Below, piece by piece: positions 26,514 through 36,110 of a stretch of DNA of 64,000 nucleotides; the stretch's first letter is position 1; the number at the start of each line of letters is the position of its first letter. This stretch comes from Muribaculaceae bacterium. Lineage in GTDB: Bacteria > Bacteroidota > Bacteroidia > Bacteroidales > Muribaculaceae. The stretch spans positions 1-64,000 of the forward strand of contig VSPD01000008.1 in assembly GCA_009775125.1 (NCBI GenBank), read 5' to 3'. The notes beneath the pieces were generated by a model. That model was given only the letters and a program-made list of their open reading frames with translations. It did no database searches and was not told where the DNA came from. The translations under genes were made by a program, and so were the position numbers.

Positions 26514-27530
26514 ATGAAACACTATAAGATTCTAATCCTCGCCGCGACGGCCATGACTGTCGCCGGATGCTCGAAACAGGACGACAACGCCACAACAGTC
26601 GTCGAAGAGCTGCCTATCGTGGAACTCGGTGTGGCAAAAAGCATGCCCGTGGCCCAAATCAAAAGTTACACTGCCACTGTCGAGGCCGACAACACCAACA
26701 ACATCGCGCCCTCGCAGCCTAACCGTATCAAGACTATATCCGTAGAGGTTGGCGACCGCGTGCGTCGCGGACAGACTCTCGTGACGCTCGACCGCGCCGG
26801 CATCGACCAGCTCAAACTTAATCTTGATGACGCTCAACGCGAGTACGACCGCGCCGCCAAGCTGCTTGAAATCGGCGCCGGGACGCAACAGCAGGTCGAC
26901 CAACTGAAAACGAAACTCGACGCAACCCGCTCGCAATATGAAAATCTGCTCGAGAATACTGTGCTCACATCGCCGATTTCAGGCGTAGTCACAGCTCGCA
27001 ACTACGACCCGGGCGACATGAGCGGCCAGCAGCCCGTGCTAACCGTCGGACAGCTGTCGCCCATCGTGAAGGTGATGATCAACGTGTCGGAGAACGACAT
27101 GCGCCTCATTGGCCGCGGCATGGCTGTCGACATCACTTTCGACGCATTCCCCGGCGAGGAGTTTTCCGGCAAGATTTCGCGCGTATATCCCACAGTCGAC
27201 CCCGCCACACGCACGTTCCCGGCTGAAATCGACATCGCCAACCCCGGCGAGCGTATCCTGCCCGGCATGTTTGCACGTGTAAACCTCAATCTCGGCGATG
27301 TCGAAAACGTTGTCGTGCCCGACCGCGCCGTTGTGAAGCAATCCGGTTCCGGCAACAAATATGTCTACGTCTACCACAACGACGGCACCGTGACATACAA
27401 CAAGGTTGACCTTGGCCGCCGTCTCGATTCCGAATACGAACTCCTCTCCGGCGTTCAGTCGGGCGACTCTGTGGTCATCGCCGGACAAAGCCGCCTTGCC
27501 GACGGTGTAAAGGTGGAAGTGAAACATTAA
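26514..27530 (+). CDS. RND efflux periplasmic adaptor lipoprotein
   Basis: A 338-residue membrane fusion protein with lipobox VAGC (Cys about 19). The biotinyl-lipoyl halves flank a coiled-coil hairpin (about 95-140): SVEVGDRVRRGQTLVTLD on one side and TSPISGVVTARNYDPGD on the other. The beta-barrel domain follows and ends with the membrane-proximal region near ADGVKVEV. It bridges the inner-membrane pump and the TolC-like channel and sits between the two genes. Confidence 0.93.
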   Translation: MKHYKILILAATAMTVAGCSKQDDNATTVVEELPIVELGVAKSMPVAQIKSYTATVEADNTNNIAPSQPNRIKTISVEVGDRVRRGQTLVTLDRAGIDQLKLNLDDAQREYDRAAKLLEIGAGTQQQVDQLKTKLDATRSQYENLLENTVLTSPISGVVTARNYDPGDMSGQQPVLTVGQLSPIVKVMINVSENDMRLIGRGMAVDITFDAFPGEEFSGKISRVYPTVDPATRTFPAEIDIANPGERILPGMFARVNLNLGDVENVVVPDRAVVKQSGSGNKYVYVYHNDGTVTYNKVDLGRRLDSEYELLSGVQSGDSVVIAGQSRLADGVKVEVKH

Positions 27531-27557
27531 TACACAACGTAAACGCCTATATATACA

Positions 27558-30500
27558 ATGAGTCTATATTCCAGTGCCGTGAAACGCCCTATCATGACCA
27601 CGCTCTGCTTCGTGGCTGTGGCTATCCTGGGCTTGTTTTCACTGTCGACACTCCCAATCGACCTATATCCCGACATCGAGACCAACACCCTGATGGTGAT
27701 GACCACCTACCAGGGCGCGTCGGCCGCCGATATTGAACAAAACGTGACGCGCCCGTTGGAAAACGTGCTCAACTCCGTATCCAACCTCAAGCACATCACT
27801 TCAAAATCGCGCGAGAACATATCCGTAATCACTCTTGAATTTGAATATGGCGAAGACATCGACGTGCTCACCAACGACGTGCGCGACAAACTCGACATGG
27901 TGTCGTCGTCGATGCCCGACGATGCCGAGACGCCAATCATCTTCAAGTTTTCTACCGACATGATTCCCATCGTGCTCCTCTCGGTGCAGGCCGAGGAAAG
28001 CATGCCGGGACTATACAAGATTCTCGACGACGCCGTAGCCAACCCGCTTGCCCGCATCAACGGCGTAGGCTCCGTATCTATTTCAGGCGCCCCCAAGCGC
28101 GAGATTCACGTCTATGTCGACCCTACACGCCTCGAAGCCTATAATCTCACCATCGAGCAAATTTCGTCGATAATAGCAGCCGAAAACCGCAACGTGCCCG
28201 GCGGCTCGTTCGACATCGGCTCCGACACATATGCTCTGCGTGTGCAGGGCGAGTTTGAATCTTCGGACCAGATGCGCGACATCGTGGTGGGCAACTCGGG
28301 CGGACGCACCATCTACCTGCGCGACGTGGCCCGCATCGACGACTCGCTCGAAGAACGCGCCCAGGAAACCTACAACAACGGCAACCGCGGCGCCATGATT
28401 GTGATTCAAAAGCAGTCGGGCGCAAACTCTGTGGAGATTTCCAACGAGGTAATAAAGATGTTGCCTACATTGCAGAAACGCTTGCCGTCCGACGTGAAAC
28501 TCGGCGTGATTGTCGACACTTCCGACAATATCCGCAACACAATAGCATCGCTTGTCGAGACCGTGCTCTACGCCCTGCTGTTTGTGGTGATCGTGGTGTT
28601 CTTCTTCCTCGGCCGCTGGCGCGCCACCCTCATCATCACTATCACAATTCCTATCTCGCTCATCGCCTCGTTCATATACCTGGCCTTGACGGGCAACTCG
28701 CTCAACATCGTGTCGCTGTCGGCGCTGTCTATTTCAATCGGTATGGTGGTCGACGACGCCATCGTAGTGCTTGAAAACGTCACTACACATATCGAGCGCG
28801 GCTCCGACCCCAAACAGGCCGCCGTACACGGCACCAACGAAGTGGCCATATCCGTTATCGCCTCCACCCTTACCCTTATCGCTGTATTCTTCCCCCTCAC
28901 CCTCGTCACGGGCATGACCGGCGTGCTCTTCCGTCAGCTTGGCTGGATGGTGACAATCATGATGATTATCTCCACCACATGCGCCCTCTCGCTCACCCCC
29001 ATGCTCTGCTCGCAGCTGCTGCGTCGCGTCAACCATCACGGCAAAATCTACAACATGCTGTTCGGCCCCATCAACCGAGGCCTCGACGCTTTCGACAACG
29101 GCTATGAAGCCCTCGTGAGCTGGGTGGTGACTCACCGCTGGCAGACTATCGTGATATGTATGGCAACATTCTTCGGCTCGCTCATGCTCATGAAAAACGT
29201 GGGTACCGAGTTCTTCCCCACCGCCGACGACGGACGCCTCGGCGTAACGCTCGAGCTGCCCATAGGCACACGCGTGGAGATAGCACAGGAAACGACCCAC
29301 CGCCTCGTCGACGAATGGCGCGAAAAATATCCCGAGATACAAGTGCTCAACTACACAACGGGCCAGGCTTCGTCCGACAACACTTTCGCATCGCTGTCGG
29401 ACAACGGCCCGCACATCGTGTCGATGAACATTCGACTTGTCGACCCGGGCGACCGCGACCGCAATATCACTGAAATTGCCGAACTGATGCGTCACGACAT
29501 TAAGCAATATCCCGAATTCAAGAAAGCGCAAGTCAACGTGGGCGGCAACCGTGGAGGCTCGATGGGCGGACAGTCGACCATCGACTATGAAATCTACGGC
29601 TACAATTTCGAGGAAACCGACTCTGTGGCGCAAAACCTCAAACGCATCCTTGAATCCATCCCCGGCACTGCCGACGTGATGATATCGCGCTCCGACTATC
29701 AGCCCGAATACCAGGTCGACTTCGACCGCGAGAAACTCGCCCTCTACGGCCTCAACCTCCAGACCGCAGCCAACTATCTGCGCAACCGCATCAACGGCGC
29801 TCTGGCCTCACGCTTCCGCGAGGACGGCGAGGAATACGACATCAAGGTGATGTACACACCCGAAAGCCGCACATCGCTCGAAGATATAGAAAACATCCTG
29901 ATTTACAACTCAGCCGGCCAGGCCGTGCGCATCCGCGATGTCGGCACTGTGGTAGAACGTTTCACCCCGCCGACAATCGAGCGAAAAGACCGCGAACGCA
30001 TCATCACCGTGTCTACCGTTGTACAGGGCGTTCCTATGAGCGACGTGGTAGCGAAATCTGACGCCGCCATCGAAAAGATGGATATTCCCCAAGGCATCGC
30101 AATACAAATAGCCGGTAGCTATGAGGACCAGCAAGATTCGTTCTCCGACCTGCTCATGCTCGCCGTGCTCATCGTTATTCTCGTCTACATAGTCATGGCC
30201 GCACAGTTCGAAAGCTACACCTACCCCGGCATTATCATGACATCACTTCTCTTCGCATTCTCCGGCGTGTTCATCATCCTTTGGCTCACCGGCCACACGC
30301 TCAACGTGATGTCGATGATTGGCGCCATCATGCTTATCGGTATCGTGGTGAAGAACGGTATCGTGCTTATCGACTACATCACCCTCAACCGCGAACGCGG
30401 CATGGCCGTGCGCAAGGCCGTAATACACGGTTGCAAGTCGCGTCTGCGTCCTGTGGTAATGACCACCCTCACCACCATCCTCGGCATGGTGCCCATGGCC

Positions 30501-30683
30501 GTGGGCACCGGACAAGGCGCCGAAATGTGGCGTCCGATGGGTACAGCCGTAATCGGCGGTCTCACCTTCTCCACCATACTCACCCTGCTGTTCGTGCCCA
30601 CGCTCTACTGCGTATTTGCCGCCACCGGCATCCGCAACCAGCGGCGCAAGCACCACCGCAGCCTCGAAACCGTAAAAAAATAA
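27558..30683 (+). CDS. RND family efflux permease (HAE1 type)
   Basis: A 1041-residue inner-membrane proton antiporter with the standard twelve-helix plan: TM1 near 12-30, two large periplasmic loops (about 40-335 and 560-865), and TM blocks 337-535 and 870-1020. The proton relay Asp pair is seen in SISIGMVVDDAIVVLENV (about 395-410). Its N-terminus SSAVKRPIMTTLCFVAVAIL is typical. Such pumps export drugs, bile salts or other amphiphiles, a sensible need in the gut. No linked TetR or MarR regulator is present; a PII-like gene follows 4 bp later. Confidence 0.95.
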   Translation: MSLYSSAVKRPIMTTLCFVAVAILGLFSLSTLPIDLYPDIETNTLMVMTTYQGASAADIEQNVTRPLENVLNSVSNLKHITSKSRENISVITLEFEYGEDIDVLTNDVRDKLDMVSSSMPDDAETPIIFKFSTDMIPIVLLSVQAEESMPGLYKILDDAVANPLARINGVGSVSISGAPKREIHVYVDPTRLEAYNLTIEQISSIIAAENRNVPGGSFDIGSDTYALRVQGEFESSDQMRDIVVGNSGGRTIYLRDVARIDDSLEERAQETYNNGNRGAMIVIQKQSGANSVEISNEVIKMLPTLQKRLPSDVKLGVIVDTSDNIRNTIASLVETVLYALLFVVIVVFFFLGRWRATLIITITIPISLIASFIYLALTGNSLNIVSLSALSISIGMVVDDAIVVLENVTTHIERGSDPKQAAVHGTNEVAISVIASTLTLIAVFFPLTLVTGMTGVLFRQLGWMVTIMMIISTTCALSLTPMLCSQLLRRVNHHGKIYNMLFGPINRGLDAFDNGYEALVSWVVTHRWQTIVICMATFFGSLMLMKNVGTEFFPTADDGRLGVTLELPIGTRVEIAQETTHRLVDEWREKYPEIQVLNYTTGQASSDNTFASLSDNGPHIVSMNIRLVDPGDRDRNITEIAELMRHDIKQYPEFKKAQVNVGGNRGGSMGGQSTIDYEIYGYNFEETDSVAQNLKRILESIPGTADVMISRSDYQPEYQVDFDREKLALYGLNLQTAANYLRNRINGALASRFREDGEEYDIKVMYTPESRTSLEDIENILIYNSAGQAVRIRDVGTVVERFTPPTIERKDRERIITVSTVVQGVPMSDVVAKSDAAIEKMDIPQGIAIQIAGSYEDQQDSFSDLLMLAVLIVILVYIVMAAQFESYTYPGIIMTSLLFAFSGVFIILWLTGHTLNVMSMIGAIMLIGIVVKNGIVLIDYITLNRERGMAVRKAVIHGCKSRLRPVVMTTLTTILGMVPMAVGTGQGAEMWRPMGTAVIGGLTFSTILTLLFVPTLYCVFAATGIRNQRRKHHRSLETVKK

Positions 30684-30687
30684 ACAC

Positions 30688-30981
30688 ATGAAAGCAATAT
30701 TAGTGACATTCGACCAGGCTCACTACGAGCGCATCATCGACATACTCGAGCGCAACAACTGCCGCGGCTTCACGGCCTGGGAGCAGGTGCAGGGACGTGG
30801 CTCCGTTTCCGGCGAGCCTCACTACGGCTCACACGCATGGCCCTCGATGGCATCGGCTGTAATATCGATAGTCGAGGACCATCGTGTCGACCCTGTGCTC
30901 GCCCGCCTGCGCGAAATCGACCTCGACCGTCCCAAACTCGGCCTCCGCGCCTTTGTTTGGGCCATCGAGCAGGCAATATAA
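30688..30981 (+). CDS. PII-like small protein in the efflux operon
   Basis: A 97-residue soluble protein with a beta-alpha-beta / beta-alpha-beta pattern (MKAILVTFDQAHYERIIDIL, then ASAVISIVEDHRVDPVLARL), consistent with the ferredoxin-like PII (GlnB) fold. The central loop (about 30-50) is rich in Gly, Ser and His, where PII proteins carry the ligand-binding T-loop. The gene begins 4 bp after the RND permease stop. Similar small genes trail RND operons in Bacteroidales. A role sensing a ligand and adjusting the pump is an inference. Confidence 0.7.
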   Translation: MKAILVTFDQAHYERIIDILERNNCRGFTAWEQVQGRGSVSGEPHYGSHAWPSMASAVISIVEDHRVDPVLARLREIDLDRPKLGLRAFVWAIEQAI

Positions 30982-31004
30982 GCAACTCCTACATCTACCA
31001 CATA

Positions 31005-31048
31005 GGCAGCCGTCCGGCGGGATTAAACTCCCCCGGGCGGCTGCCAAT
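31005..31048 (+). terminator. Terminator of the efflux operon
   Basis: GGCAGCCG and CGGCTGCC arms with inner CCGG pairing, followed by AATTTT, 24 bp after the PII-like gene. Confidence 0.8.
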
Positions 31049-31053
31049 TTTGC

Positions 31054-31082
31054 AGGAACACAATTCGGAGGATTGTGTTCCT
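31054..31082. repeat. Short palindromic intergenic repeat
   Basis: AGGAACACAAT TC GGAG GATTGTGTTCCT; a complete, nearly symmetrical member of the family at 2445, 10317 and 13031. Confidence 0.75.
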
Positions 31083-31109
31083 ACCTTACATCCACCAAAA
31101 TATAAAAAA

Positions 31110-31129
31110 ACACGGGCAATTGCCCGTGT
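31110..31129 (-). terminator. Terminator of the polysaccharide locus
   Basis: The perfect palindrome ACACGGGCAATTGCCCGTGT followed on the minus strand by TTTTTTATA. It lies 60 bp beyond the stop of the last acyltransferase gene. A second small palindrome, GACCGCAACTGCGGTC, sits at 31141-31156. Confidence 0.8.
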
Positions 31130-31189
31130 CTATCACATTCGACCGCAACTGCGGTCAACCTTGTCCTGCTGTTTCTATCTTTCTATGTA

Positions 31190-32247
31190 TCAGTTACGAG
31201 ATGGCCTAACGGCAGATATAAATGAGCGGCAGAGAGAGACAAACTTGTGCCGTATGAAATCGACAGTGGCTACAAATATATAGATTGCCACGAGGAATAA
31301 AAGCGCGACAGGAAGTGCCGGATTGAAATTTTCCTGAATATAACCACAAATTTGATTATAATATTGGTTGCACGGGCTGACGTAATGGAATATGAAAACG
31401 GCAAACGCCGAACCGGCTATGATATTTATCCATCTTATTTCACCCATATGCAATTTGGTGAAGAATATGAACAGAGCCGCTGATTCAATCACGACAAGCG
31501 GATTGATATACCCGTAAGGGCTAACCGTCAAACCAAACAGCAGAGCCGTATATGCCACAGCGACAAGCAATACGCCACACCCGGCAAACACAGCAAGATA
31601 TACCATTTTGCCCTTTCTTAACCATGAAAAACTGTTCCGGCGAATCAAAGCGCCAACAAGATACAATCCGACAAAACTCAATATACTCATGCCCTCATTA
31701 AAGTCTACCGGTCTGTGAAATTTGGCATAGAACAGGTATCCGAACAATGTGCTGAATATGTAGAATATCGCTATATATTTAAGGAGCGCGCCATCGTCGG
31801 TCTTTTCAAGCCATGCGTTAAGAATTGGACTCAAAAGGCATAGTCCAAGATATGACACAACGAACCAATGACTGAACGCGCCCATATAAGAATCTGCAAT
31901 ATATGACAGTCCGTTGGCAAAATCACCCATAATGTATGTTATGGCCAATGCAATGGCAACCCATATGGCAATGTCGCTGACTAAACGAAGAATAGATCGC
32001 CTTTTCGGACGTATCCCAAAATATCCGGAAATAAGCACGAAAAGGTTCACGCACCCAATGCACAGGGACTTCAATGATAATGTTTCCAGTGTGTTAAATA
32101 CATCGGAACGGGCCGCGACCGGGGTTAGTTCTCCTCTAAACGGGATGTAATGAATCAGCAAGACAAGGAGTATTGCCACTATACGAAGCAATTCAAGGGA
32201 TGATTGTCTTTCTCTTCGCTTTAAACGGATGGGGGGGGGGTAATCAT
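31190..32247 (-). CDS. Acyltransferase-3 family protein, apparently phase-OFF at a C10 tract
   Basis: A multi-spanning (about ten helices) acyltransferase-3 protein, which adds acetyl or other acyl groups to surface glycans. The family N-terminal motif is intact: RQSSLELLRIVAILLVLLIH with the catalytic His. The only ATG, at 32245-32247, is followed by ATTA and ten C, then by the family N-terminus. With ten C the ATG frame stops after eight codons (TAA). With eleven or eight C it would read straight into the acyltransferase, giving 352 residues. In the acyltransferase frame a TAA lies just upstream and the first possible start is a TTG at 32191 inside the family motif, which would lose the N-terminus. 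As assembled, the gene is therefore probably OFF. Last gene of the locus. Confidence 0.85.
32231..32240. repeat. C10 tract (minus strand) immediately after a start codon
   Basis: Ten consecutive G on the plus strand, i.e. C on the coding strand, starting at codon 3 of the acyltransferase-3 gene. Its length decides whether the ATG at 32247 is in frame. Confidence 0.9.
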
Positions 32248-32334
32248 ATGATTATCAACGAGTTAAAAAAAACAAATCGATACCATTGCTGCTATTATTC
32301 GGCAATGGCATCGATCTTTGGTTTCACCTTTGGT

Positions 32335-33687
32335 TTATTGAATCGAGTCCCAGTCGAAGGAAAGACGGTGGATGTCGGACTCTACGAGTGGATTGCCGGT
32401 CTGTACTTCGATGAATTCGAGAGGGGTGACGGCTCGGATGGTGTGCTTTTGTCCACGGTGGATTTGGGCAACACAGCCGGCTGTTACTTTTGTGAGGACG
32501 TCGTCGACAACAAGGAGGCCTTCGCCGTCGATAAATGTCCATGTTTCATCGCGATGGTCGTGGGTCTGGTATGATATTGAACATCCCGGGTCGAGGTGGA
32601 TATGCTTTGTGAGGGTGCGGTGGCCGTCGGGGTGCTCTGATGTGCCTATTACCCGATACCATCCCCAGCGGCGTTCTTCGTACATGGGGCGGCCCGAGAG
32701 TTGCTCCACGGCGGCTTTGATTCCCGCGCTCGACTGCTTGTCGGCCACAAGGATGCCGTCGGGTGTAACGGCTATGATTACGCCACGCGCTCCGGCGCAA
32801 ATAATCGGGGTGGATGTTTCATTGATGATGTAAGTGTCGGATGTGTCGCCCTGGCGGATGGCACGACCGAGGGTATCGGCCTGGAGATGTCCGACAAGGC
32901 TGTCCCATGTGCCAAGGTCTTTCCACAGGCCTTCGAATGGCACGGCGGCAATGGAGTCGGCTTTTTCGACAACTTCGTAGTCAAACGAAATTTTGGGCAG
33001 GTTGGCATATCCTTCGAGTATGGCGCGGTAGGATGCGTCAGGCAGTTGGGCACGAAGGGTGTCGATCAGGTAAGAAAGACGGAAGCCGAACACGCCACCG
33101 TTCCAAAGTGCGCCACGAGCAATGAGGTTGGCCGCTGTGGCTTCGTCGGGCTTTTCTTTAAATGAGTCAACGGTGATGATACCATCGGCGTCGGGCTCGC
33201 CGGCAGGAACTATATATCCGAATTTTGTTTCGGGACCGGTCGGACGTATGCCCATGAGCACGAGGTTGGCGCGGTTTTCCTCGATAGCCTGCCCCATGCG
33301 GCGTATCACTTCGAAGTAGTGTGGCTCGGTAAACGTGTCGCAAGGCATTACGATAACCGGCTCGGAGAGGTCGACGTTTGCCTCATCGGCAAGATATGCC
33401 GCGGCAAGGGCTATGGCCGGGAAGGTGTTGCGTCGCTCGGGCTCGGCCACGATGGTGACTTTGCCCGGGAGCTGACGTTCGATAAAATCGAGTTGGGCCT
33501 TGGATGTGGCCACCACTATGGATGAAGCGAGGTTGGCGTCGCCGATTTGGCGGACAACGCGCTGTATCATTGATTCAGGCGTGCCGTCGGGCGATGGCAT
33601 CACACGCAGGAATTGCTTGGAGCGTACGTCGTTGGACATTGGCCAAAGACGTTGTCCCGATCCGCCTGAAAGGAGTATCAAGTGCAT
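32335..33687 (-). CDS. Mannose-1-phosphate guanylyltransferase (ManC-type)
   Basis: A 450-residue bifunctional-type enzyme. The nucleotidyltransferase domain (about 1-290) has LSGGSGQRLWPMSNDVRSKQ at the N-terminus, the GDP-mannose pyrophosphorylase signature, and FKEKPDEATA (about 172). The C-terminal cupin (about 340-450, TKHIHLDPGCSISYQTHDHR with metal-binding His residues) matches type II mannose-6-phosphate isomerase. It makes GDP-mannose, the substrate of the Gmd encoded next to it (31-bp gap). Confidence 0.92.
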   Translation of the reverse strand: MHLILLSGGSGQRLWPMSNDVRSKQFLRVMPSPDGTPESMIQRVVRQIGDANLASSIVVATSKAQLDFIERQLPGKVTIVAEPERRNTFPAIALAAAYLADEANVDLSEPVIVMPCDTFTEPHYFEVIRRMGQAIEENRANLVLMGIRPTGPETKFGYIVPAGEPDADGIITVDSFKEKPDEATAANLIARGALWNGGVFGFRLSYLIDTLRAQLPDASYRAILEGYANLPKISFDYEVVEKADSIAAVPFEGLWKDLGTWDSLVGHLQADTLGRAIRQGDTSDTYIINETSTPIICAGARGVIIAVTPDGILVADKQSSAGIKAAVEQLSGRPMYEERRWGWYRVIGTSEHPDGHRTLTKHIHLDPGCSISYQTHDHRDETWTFIDGEGLLVVDDVLTKVTAGCVAQIHRGQKHTIRAVTPLEFIEVQTGNPLVESDIHRLSFDWDSIQ

Positions 33688-33718
33688 ATCGTTAGTTGGG
33701 AAATTGGGGAGTTCGTTG

Positions 33719-34807
33719 TTATTTTACGATGCCTTTTTCGAGGTATTCGGCAAGGTTTGTGCGTACACGCTCGCCGGCGCGTTCCACGGCCACTTTTGCC
33801 ATGTCGGCCTCGGTCATGATGCGAACAAGTTCTTCAAACGATGTTTTCTTGGGGTTCCATCCGAGTTCGCGTTTGGCTTTGGAGGGGTCGCCCCAAAGGT
33901 TTACCACGTCGGTGGGGCGGTAGAAGTCGGGTGACACTTCCACGAGGACGCGTCCTGTGGCCTTGTCGATACCTTTTTCATCGGCACCCTCACCTTGGAA
34001 TTCGAGCTCTATGCCTACGTTGTGGAATGCAAGCTGACAGAATTCACGAACCGAATGTTGCTCGCCTGTGGCGATTACGAAGTCCTCGGGCTTGTCGTTT
34101 TGGAGGATAAGCCACATACATTCCACGTAGTCGCGGGCATAGCCCCAGTCGCGCAGCGATGAAAGATTGCCAAGCAGAAGTTTGTCTTGTTTGCCCTGGG
34201 CGATACGCGCGGCGGCAAGGGTAATCTTTCGGGTTACAAATGTCTCGCCACGACGTTCGGATTCGTGATTGAACAGGATACCGGAGCAGCAGAACATATT
34301 GTAGGCCTCGCGGTATTCTTTTACAATCCAGAAGCCGTAGAGTTTTGCCACGGCATAGGGCGAATATGGATGGAATGGAGTGTTTTCGTTTTGCGGCACT
34401 TCCTCAACTTTGCCATAGAGCTCGGATGTGGAAGCCTGGTAGATGCGACATGTGGAGGCAAGGCCGCAGAGACGCACGGCTTCGAGCACACGGAGCACAC
34501 CGGTGGCGTCGACGTCGGCGGTGAATTCAGGAGAGTCGAAACTTACCTGAACATGGCTCTGTGCGGCAAGGTTATATATTTCGTCGGGACGGACTTTCGA
34601 TACGACCTGAAGAATCGACATGGAGTCGCCAAGGTCGGCATAATGGAGGTGAAAATTGGGATGTCCTTCAAGATGCGCGATGCGTTCGCGGTAGTCGACA
34701 GAAGAGCGGCGGATTGTGCCGTGGACATCATAGCCTTTTTCGAGCAGGAGTTCGGCGAGGAACGAACCGTCCTGGCCTGTGATACCTGTAATGAGCGCTT
34801 TTTTCAT
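33719..34807 (-). CDS. GDP-mannose 4,6-dehydratase
   Basis: A 362-residue short-chain dehydrogenase/reductase. The Rossmann motif GITGQDGSFLAELLLEKGYD (about 8-27), active-site TSELYGKVEE (about 127) and catalytic YSPYAVAKLYG (Tyr and Lys, about 150) are all present. It converts GDP-mannose to GDP-4-keto-6-deoxymannose, the precursor of GDP-fucose, GDP-rhamnose or GDP-perosamine. No partner reductase, epimerase or aminotransferase was found in the window. It has its own promoter at 34830-34860 and is followed by the ManC-type gene. Confidence 0.95.
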   Translation of the reverse strand: MKKALITGITGQDGSFLAELLLEKGYDVHGTIRRSSVDYRERIAHLEGHPNFHLHYADLGDSMSILQVVSKVRPDEIYNLAAQSHVQVSFDSPEFTADVDATGVLRVLEAVRLCGLASTCRIYQASTSELYGKVEEVPQNENTPFHPYSPYAVAKLYGFWIVKEYREAYNMFCCSGILFNHESERRGETFVTRKITLAAARIAQGKQDKLLLGNLSSLRDWGYARDYVECMWLILQNDKPEDFVIATGEQHSVREFCQLAFHNVGIELEFQGEGADEKGIDKATGRVLVEVSPDFYRPTDVVNLWGDPSKAKRELGWNPKKTSFEELVRIMTEADMAKVAVERAGERVRTNLAEYLEKGIVK

Positions 34808-34829
34808 TATCTAATTTCTAATTATGTGG

Positions 34830-34860
34830 CAAAGTTAGTGAAAAAAATTCGTTTTCTCAA
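34830..34860 (-). promoter_or_regulatory. Internal promoter before gmd
   Basis: Minus strand TTG (34858-34860), 20 bp, TAACTTTG (34830-34837), 22 nt from the gmd ATG. It would let gmd, manC and the phase-variable acyltransferase be expressed independently of the upstream locus. Confidence 0.65.
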
Positions 34861-34864
34861 ATTC

Positions 34865-35998
34865 TCAATTCTTTGTCTGGGCTGCTACCTCAGGAGCCTT
34901 GTTGCGTCGGCAGGCCGACAGCACAGTGACGAGCAATGTCCATACTACAATATCGAATACCAGTATTATATTTATATCGACATAGCGCGACAGCAGATTA
35001 TTAAGCAATGACAGCATCACGGAGAAAGCAAGGATTGAAATCATGGCTCGACGCTGGCTCCATCCGACAGCGAGGAGATAATGGTGGATATGGTTGCGGT
35101 CGGGCAAGAATGGATTGTGGCCAAGACGTATTCGCAACATATATACGCGCACCACGTCGAAACACGGCACAATCAAGGGCGAGAATGCCACTACGGCCAT
35201 GTTCAAGGCCGGTGCGTCGCCGGACTCAACGGGGGTGCAATGCAGCAGCTGGATGCTGAGGAATACGAGCATCATGCCTATGGTCAGCGCGCCGGTGTCG
35301 CCCATGAATATTTTTTTCTGACGCTTCACGTTTCCAAATACATTATAGTAGAAAAATGGCAGCAATACGCCAAGTGTGGCAAACGACAAAACACCATAGA
35401 CATATTCTCCGGCCGACAGGAATGTATAGCCGTAGATGGCAAGGGCACAGGCACTAAGACCCGATGCAAGTCCGTCGATACCGTCGATAAGATTAATGGC
35501 ATTGACCACAAAGATTGTAAACAGTATTGTCAACGGCCAACTGATAGCGGGAGATATTTCCGTGATTCCAAAAAGGCCCCAAAGATTATCGAGCCAAACA
35601 CCGTCGCAAAGGATAAGCAGGGCGCACAGCAACTGGGCAACGAACTTGGCGCGATAGCGGATACCGATAAGGTCGTCGGCCAGACCAACGACATATAGGA
35701 TAAGGATGCCGCAGAAGGCAAATGCCAGGGGCGCGATATAGCGAGGCATCATATTCACCACGGTGACCGGATCGACCCACTCGCCAATGCCGACAATGAG
35801 TGCCATTACGATAAATACAACAGGCATAAAGGCAATTCCACCAAGACGAGGAACAACGCCCTTGTGAATCTTTCGTTCGTCCTGCTCGTCGAAGAGATTT
35901 TTTCTAAATGAGATAAGCAGAATTTGCGGAATCATCACACCTGCGAGTGCGATGGCAAGAATCATCGCGGCAAGCGCGATTATAGTCCATGTAATCAT
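34865..35998 (-). CDS. WecA/MraY-family undecaprenyl-phosphate sugar-1-phosphate transferase
   Basis: A 377-residue polytopic membrane enzyme with about ten helices. Family motifs: DEQDERKIHKGVVPRLGG (about 38-55), the Asp-rich site VVGLADDLIG (about 105), NLIDGIDGLASGLS (about 162-175) and FMGDTGAL (about 232). It transfers a sugar-1-phosphate, probably GlcNAc-1-P, to undecaprenyl phosphate, starting the repeat unit of the surface polysaccharide. It lies next to a WecG/TagA-like enzyme, which in other systems adds the second sugar. Confidence 0.92.
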   Translation of the reverse strand: MITWTIIALAAMILAIALAGVMIPQILLISFRKNLFDEQDERKIHKGVVPRLGGIAFMPVVFIVMALIVGIGEWVDPVTVVNMMPRYIAPLAFAFCGILILYVVGLADDLIGIRYRAKFVAQLLCALLILCDGVWLDNLWGLFGITEISPAISWPLTILFTIFVVNAINLIDGIDGLASGLSACALAIYGYTFLSAGEYVYGVLSFATLGVLLPFFYYNVFGNVKRQKKIFMGDTGALTIGMMLVFLSIQLLHCTPVESGDAPALNMAVVAFSPLIVPCFDVVRVYMLRIRLGHNPFLPDRNHIHHYLLAVGWSQRRAMISILAFSVMLSLLNNLLSRYVDINIILVFDIVVWTLLVTVLSACRRNKAPEVAAQTKN

Positions 35999-36110
35999 AA
36001 AAAATAATATTGTGTGCTGTGTTTTTAATTTACTGTGTTAATCGGTCACTGTCTCGTGCCGTATTATTTTAATGTGCGCCGTAAGTGCATGAATATTATA
36101 AGTCTACACT

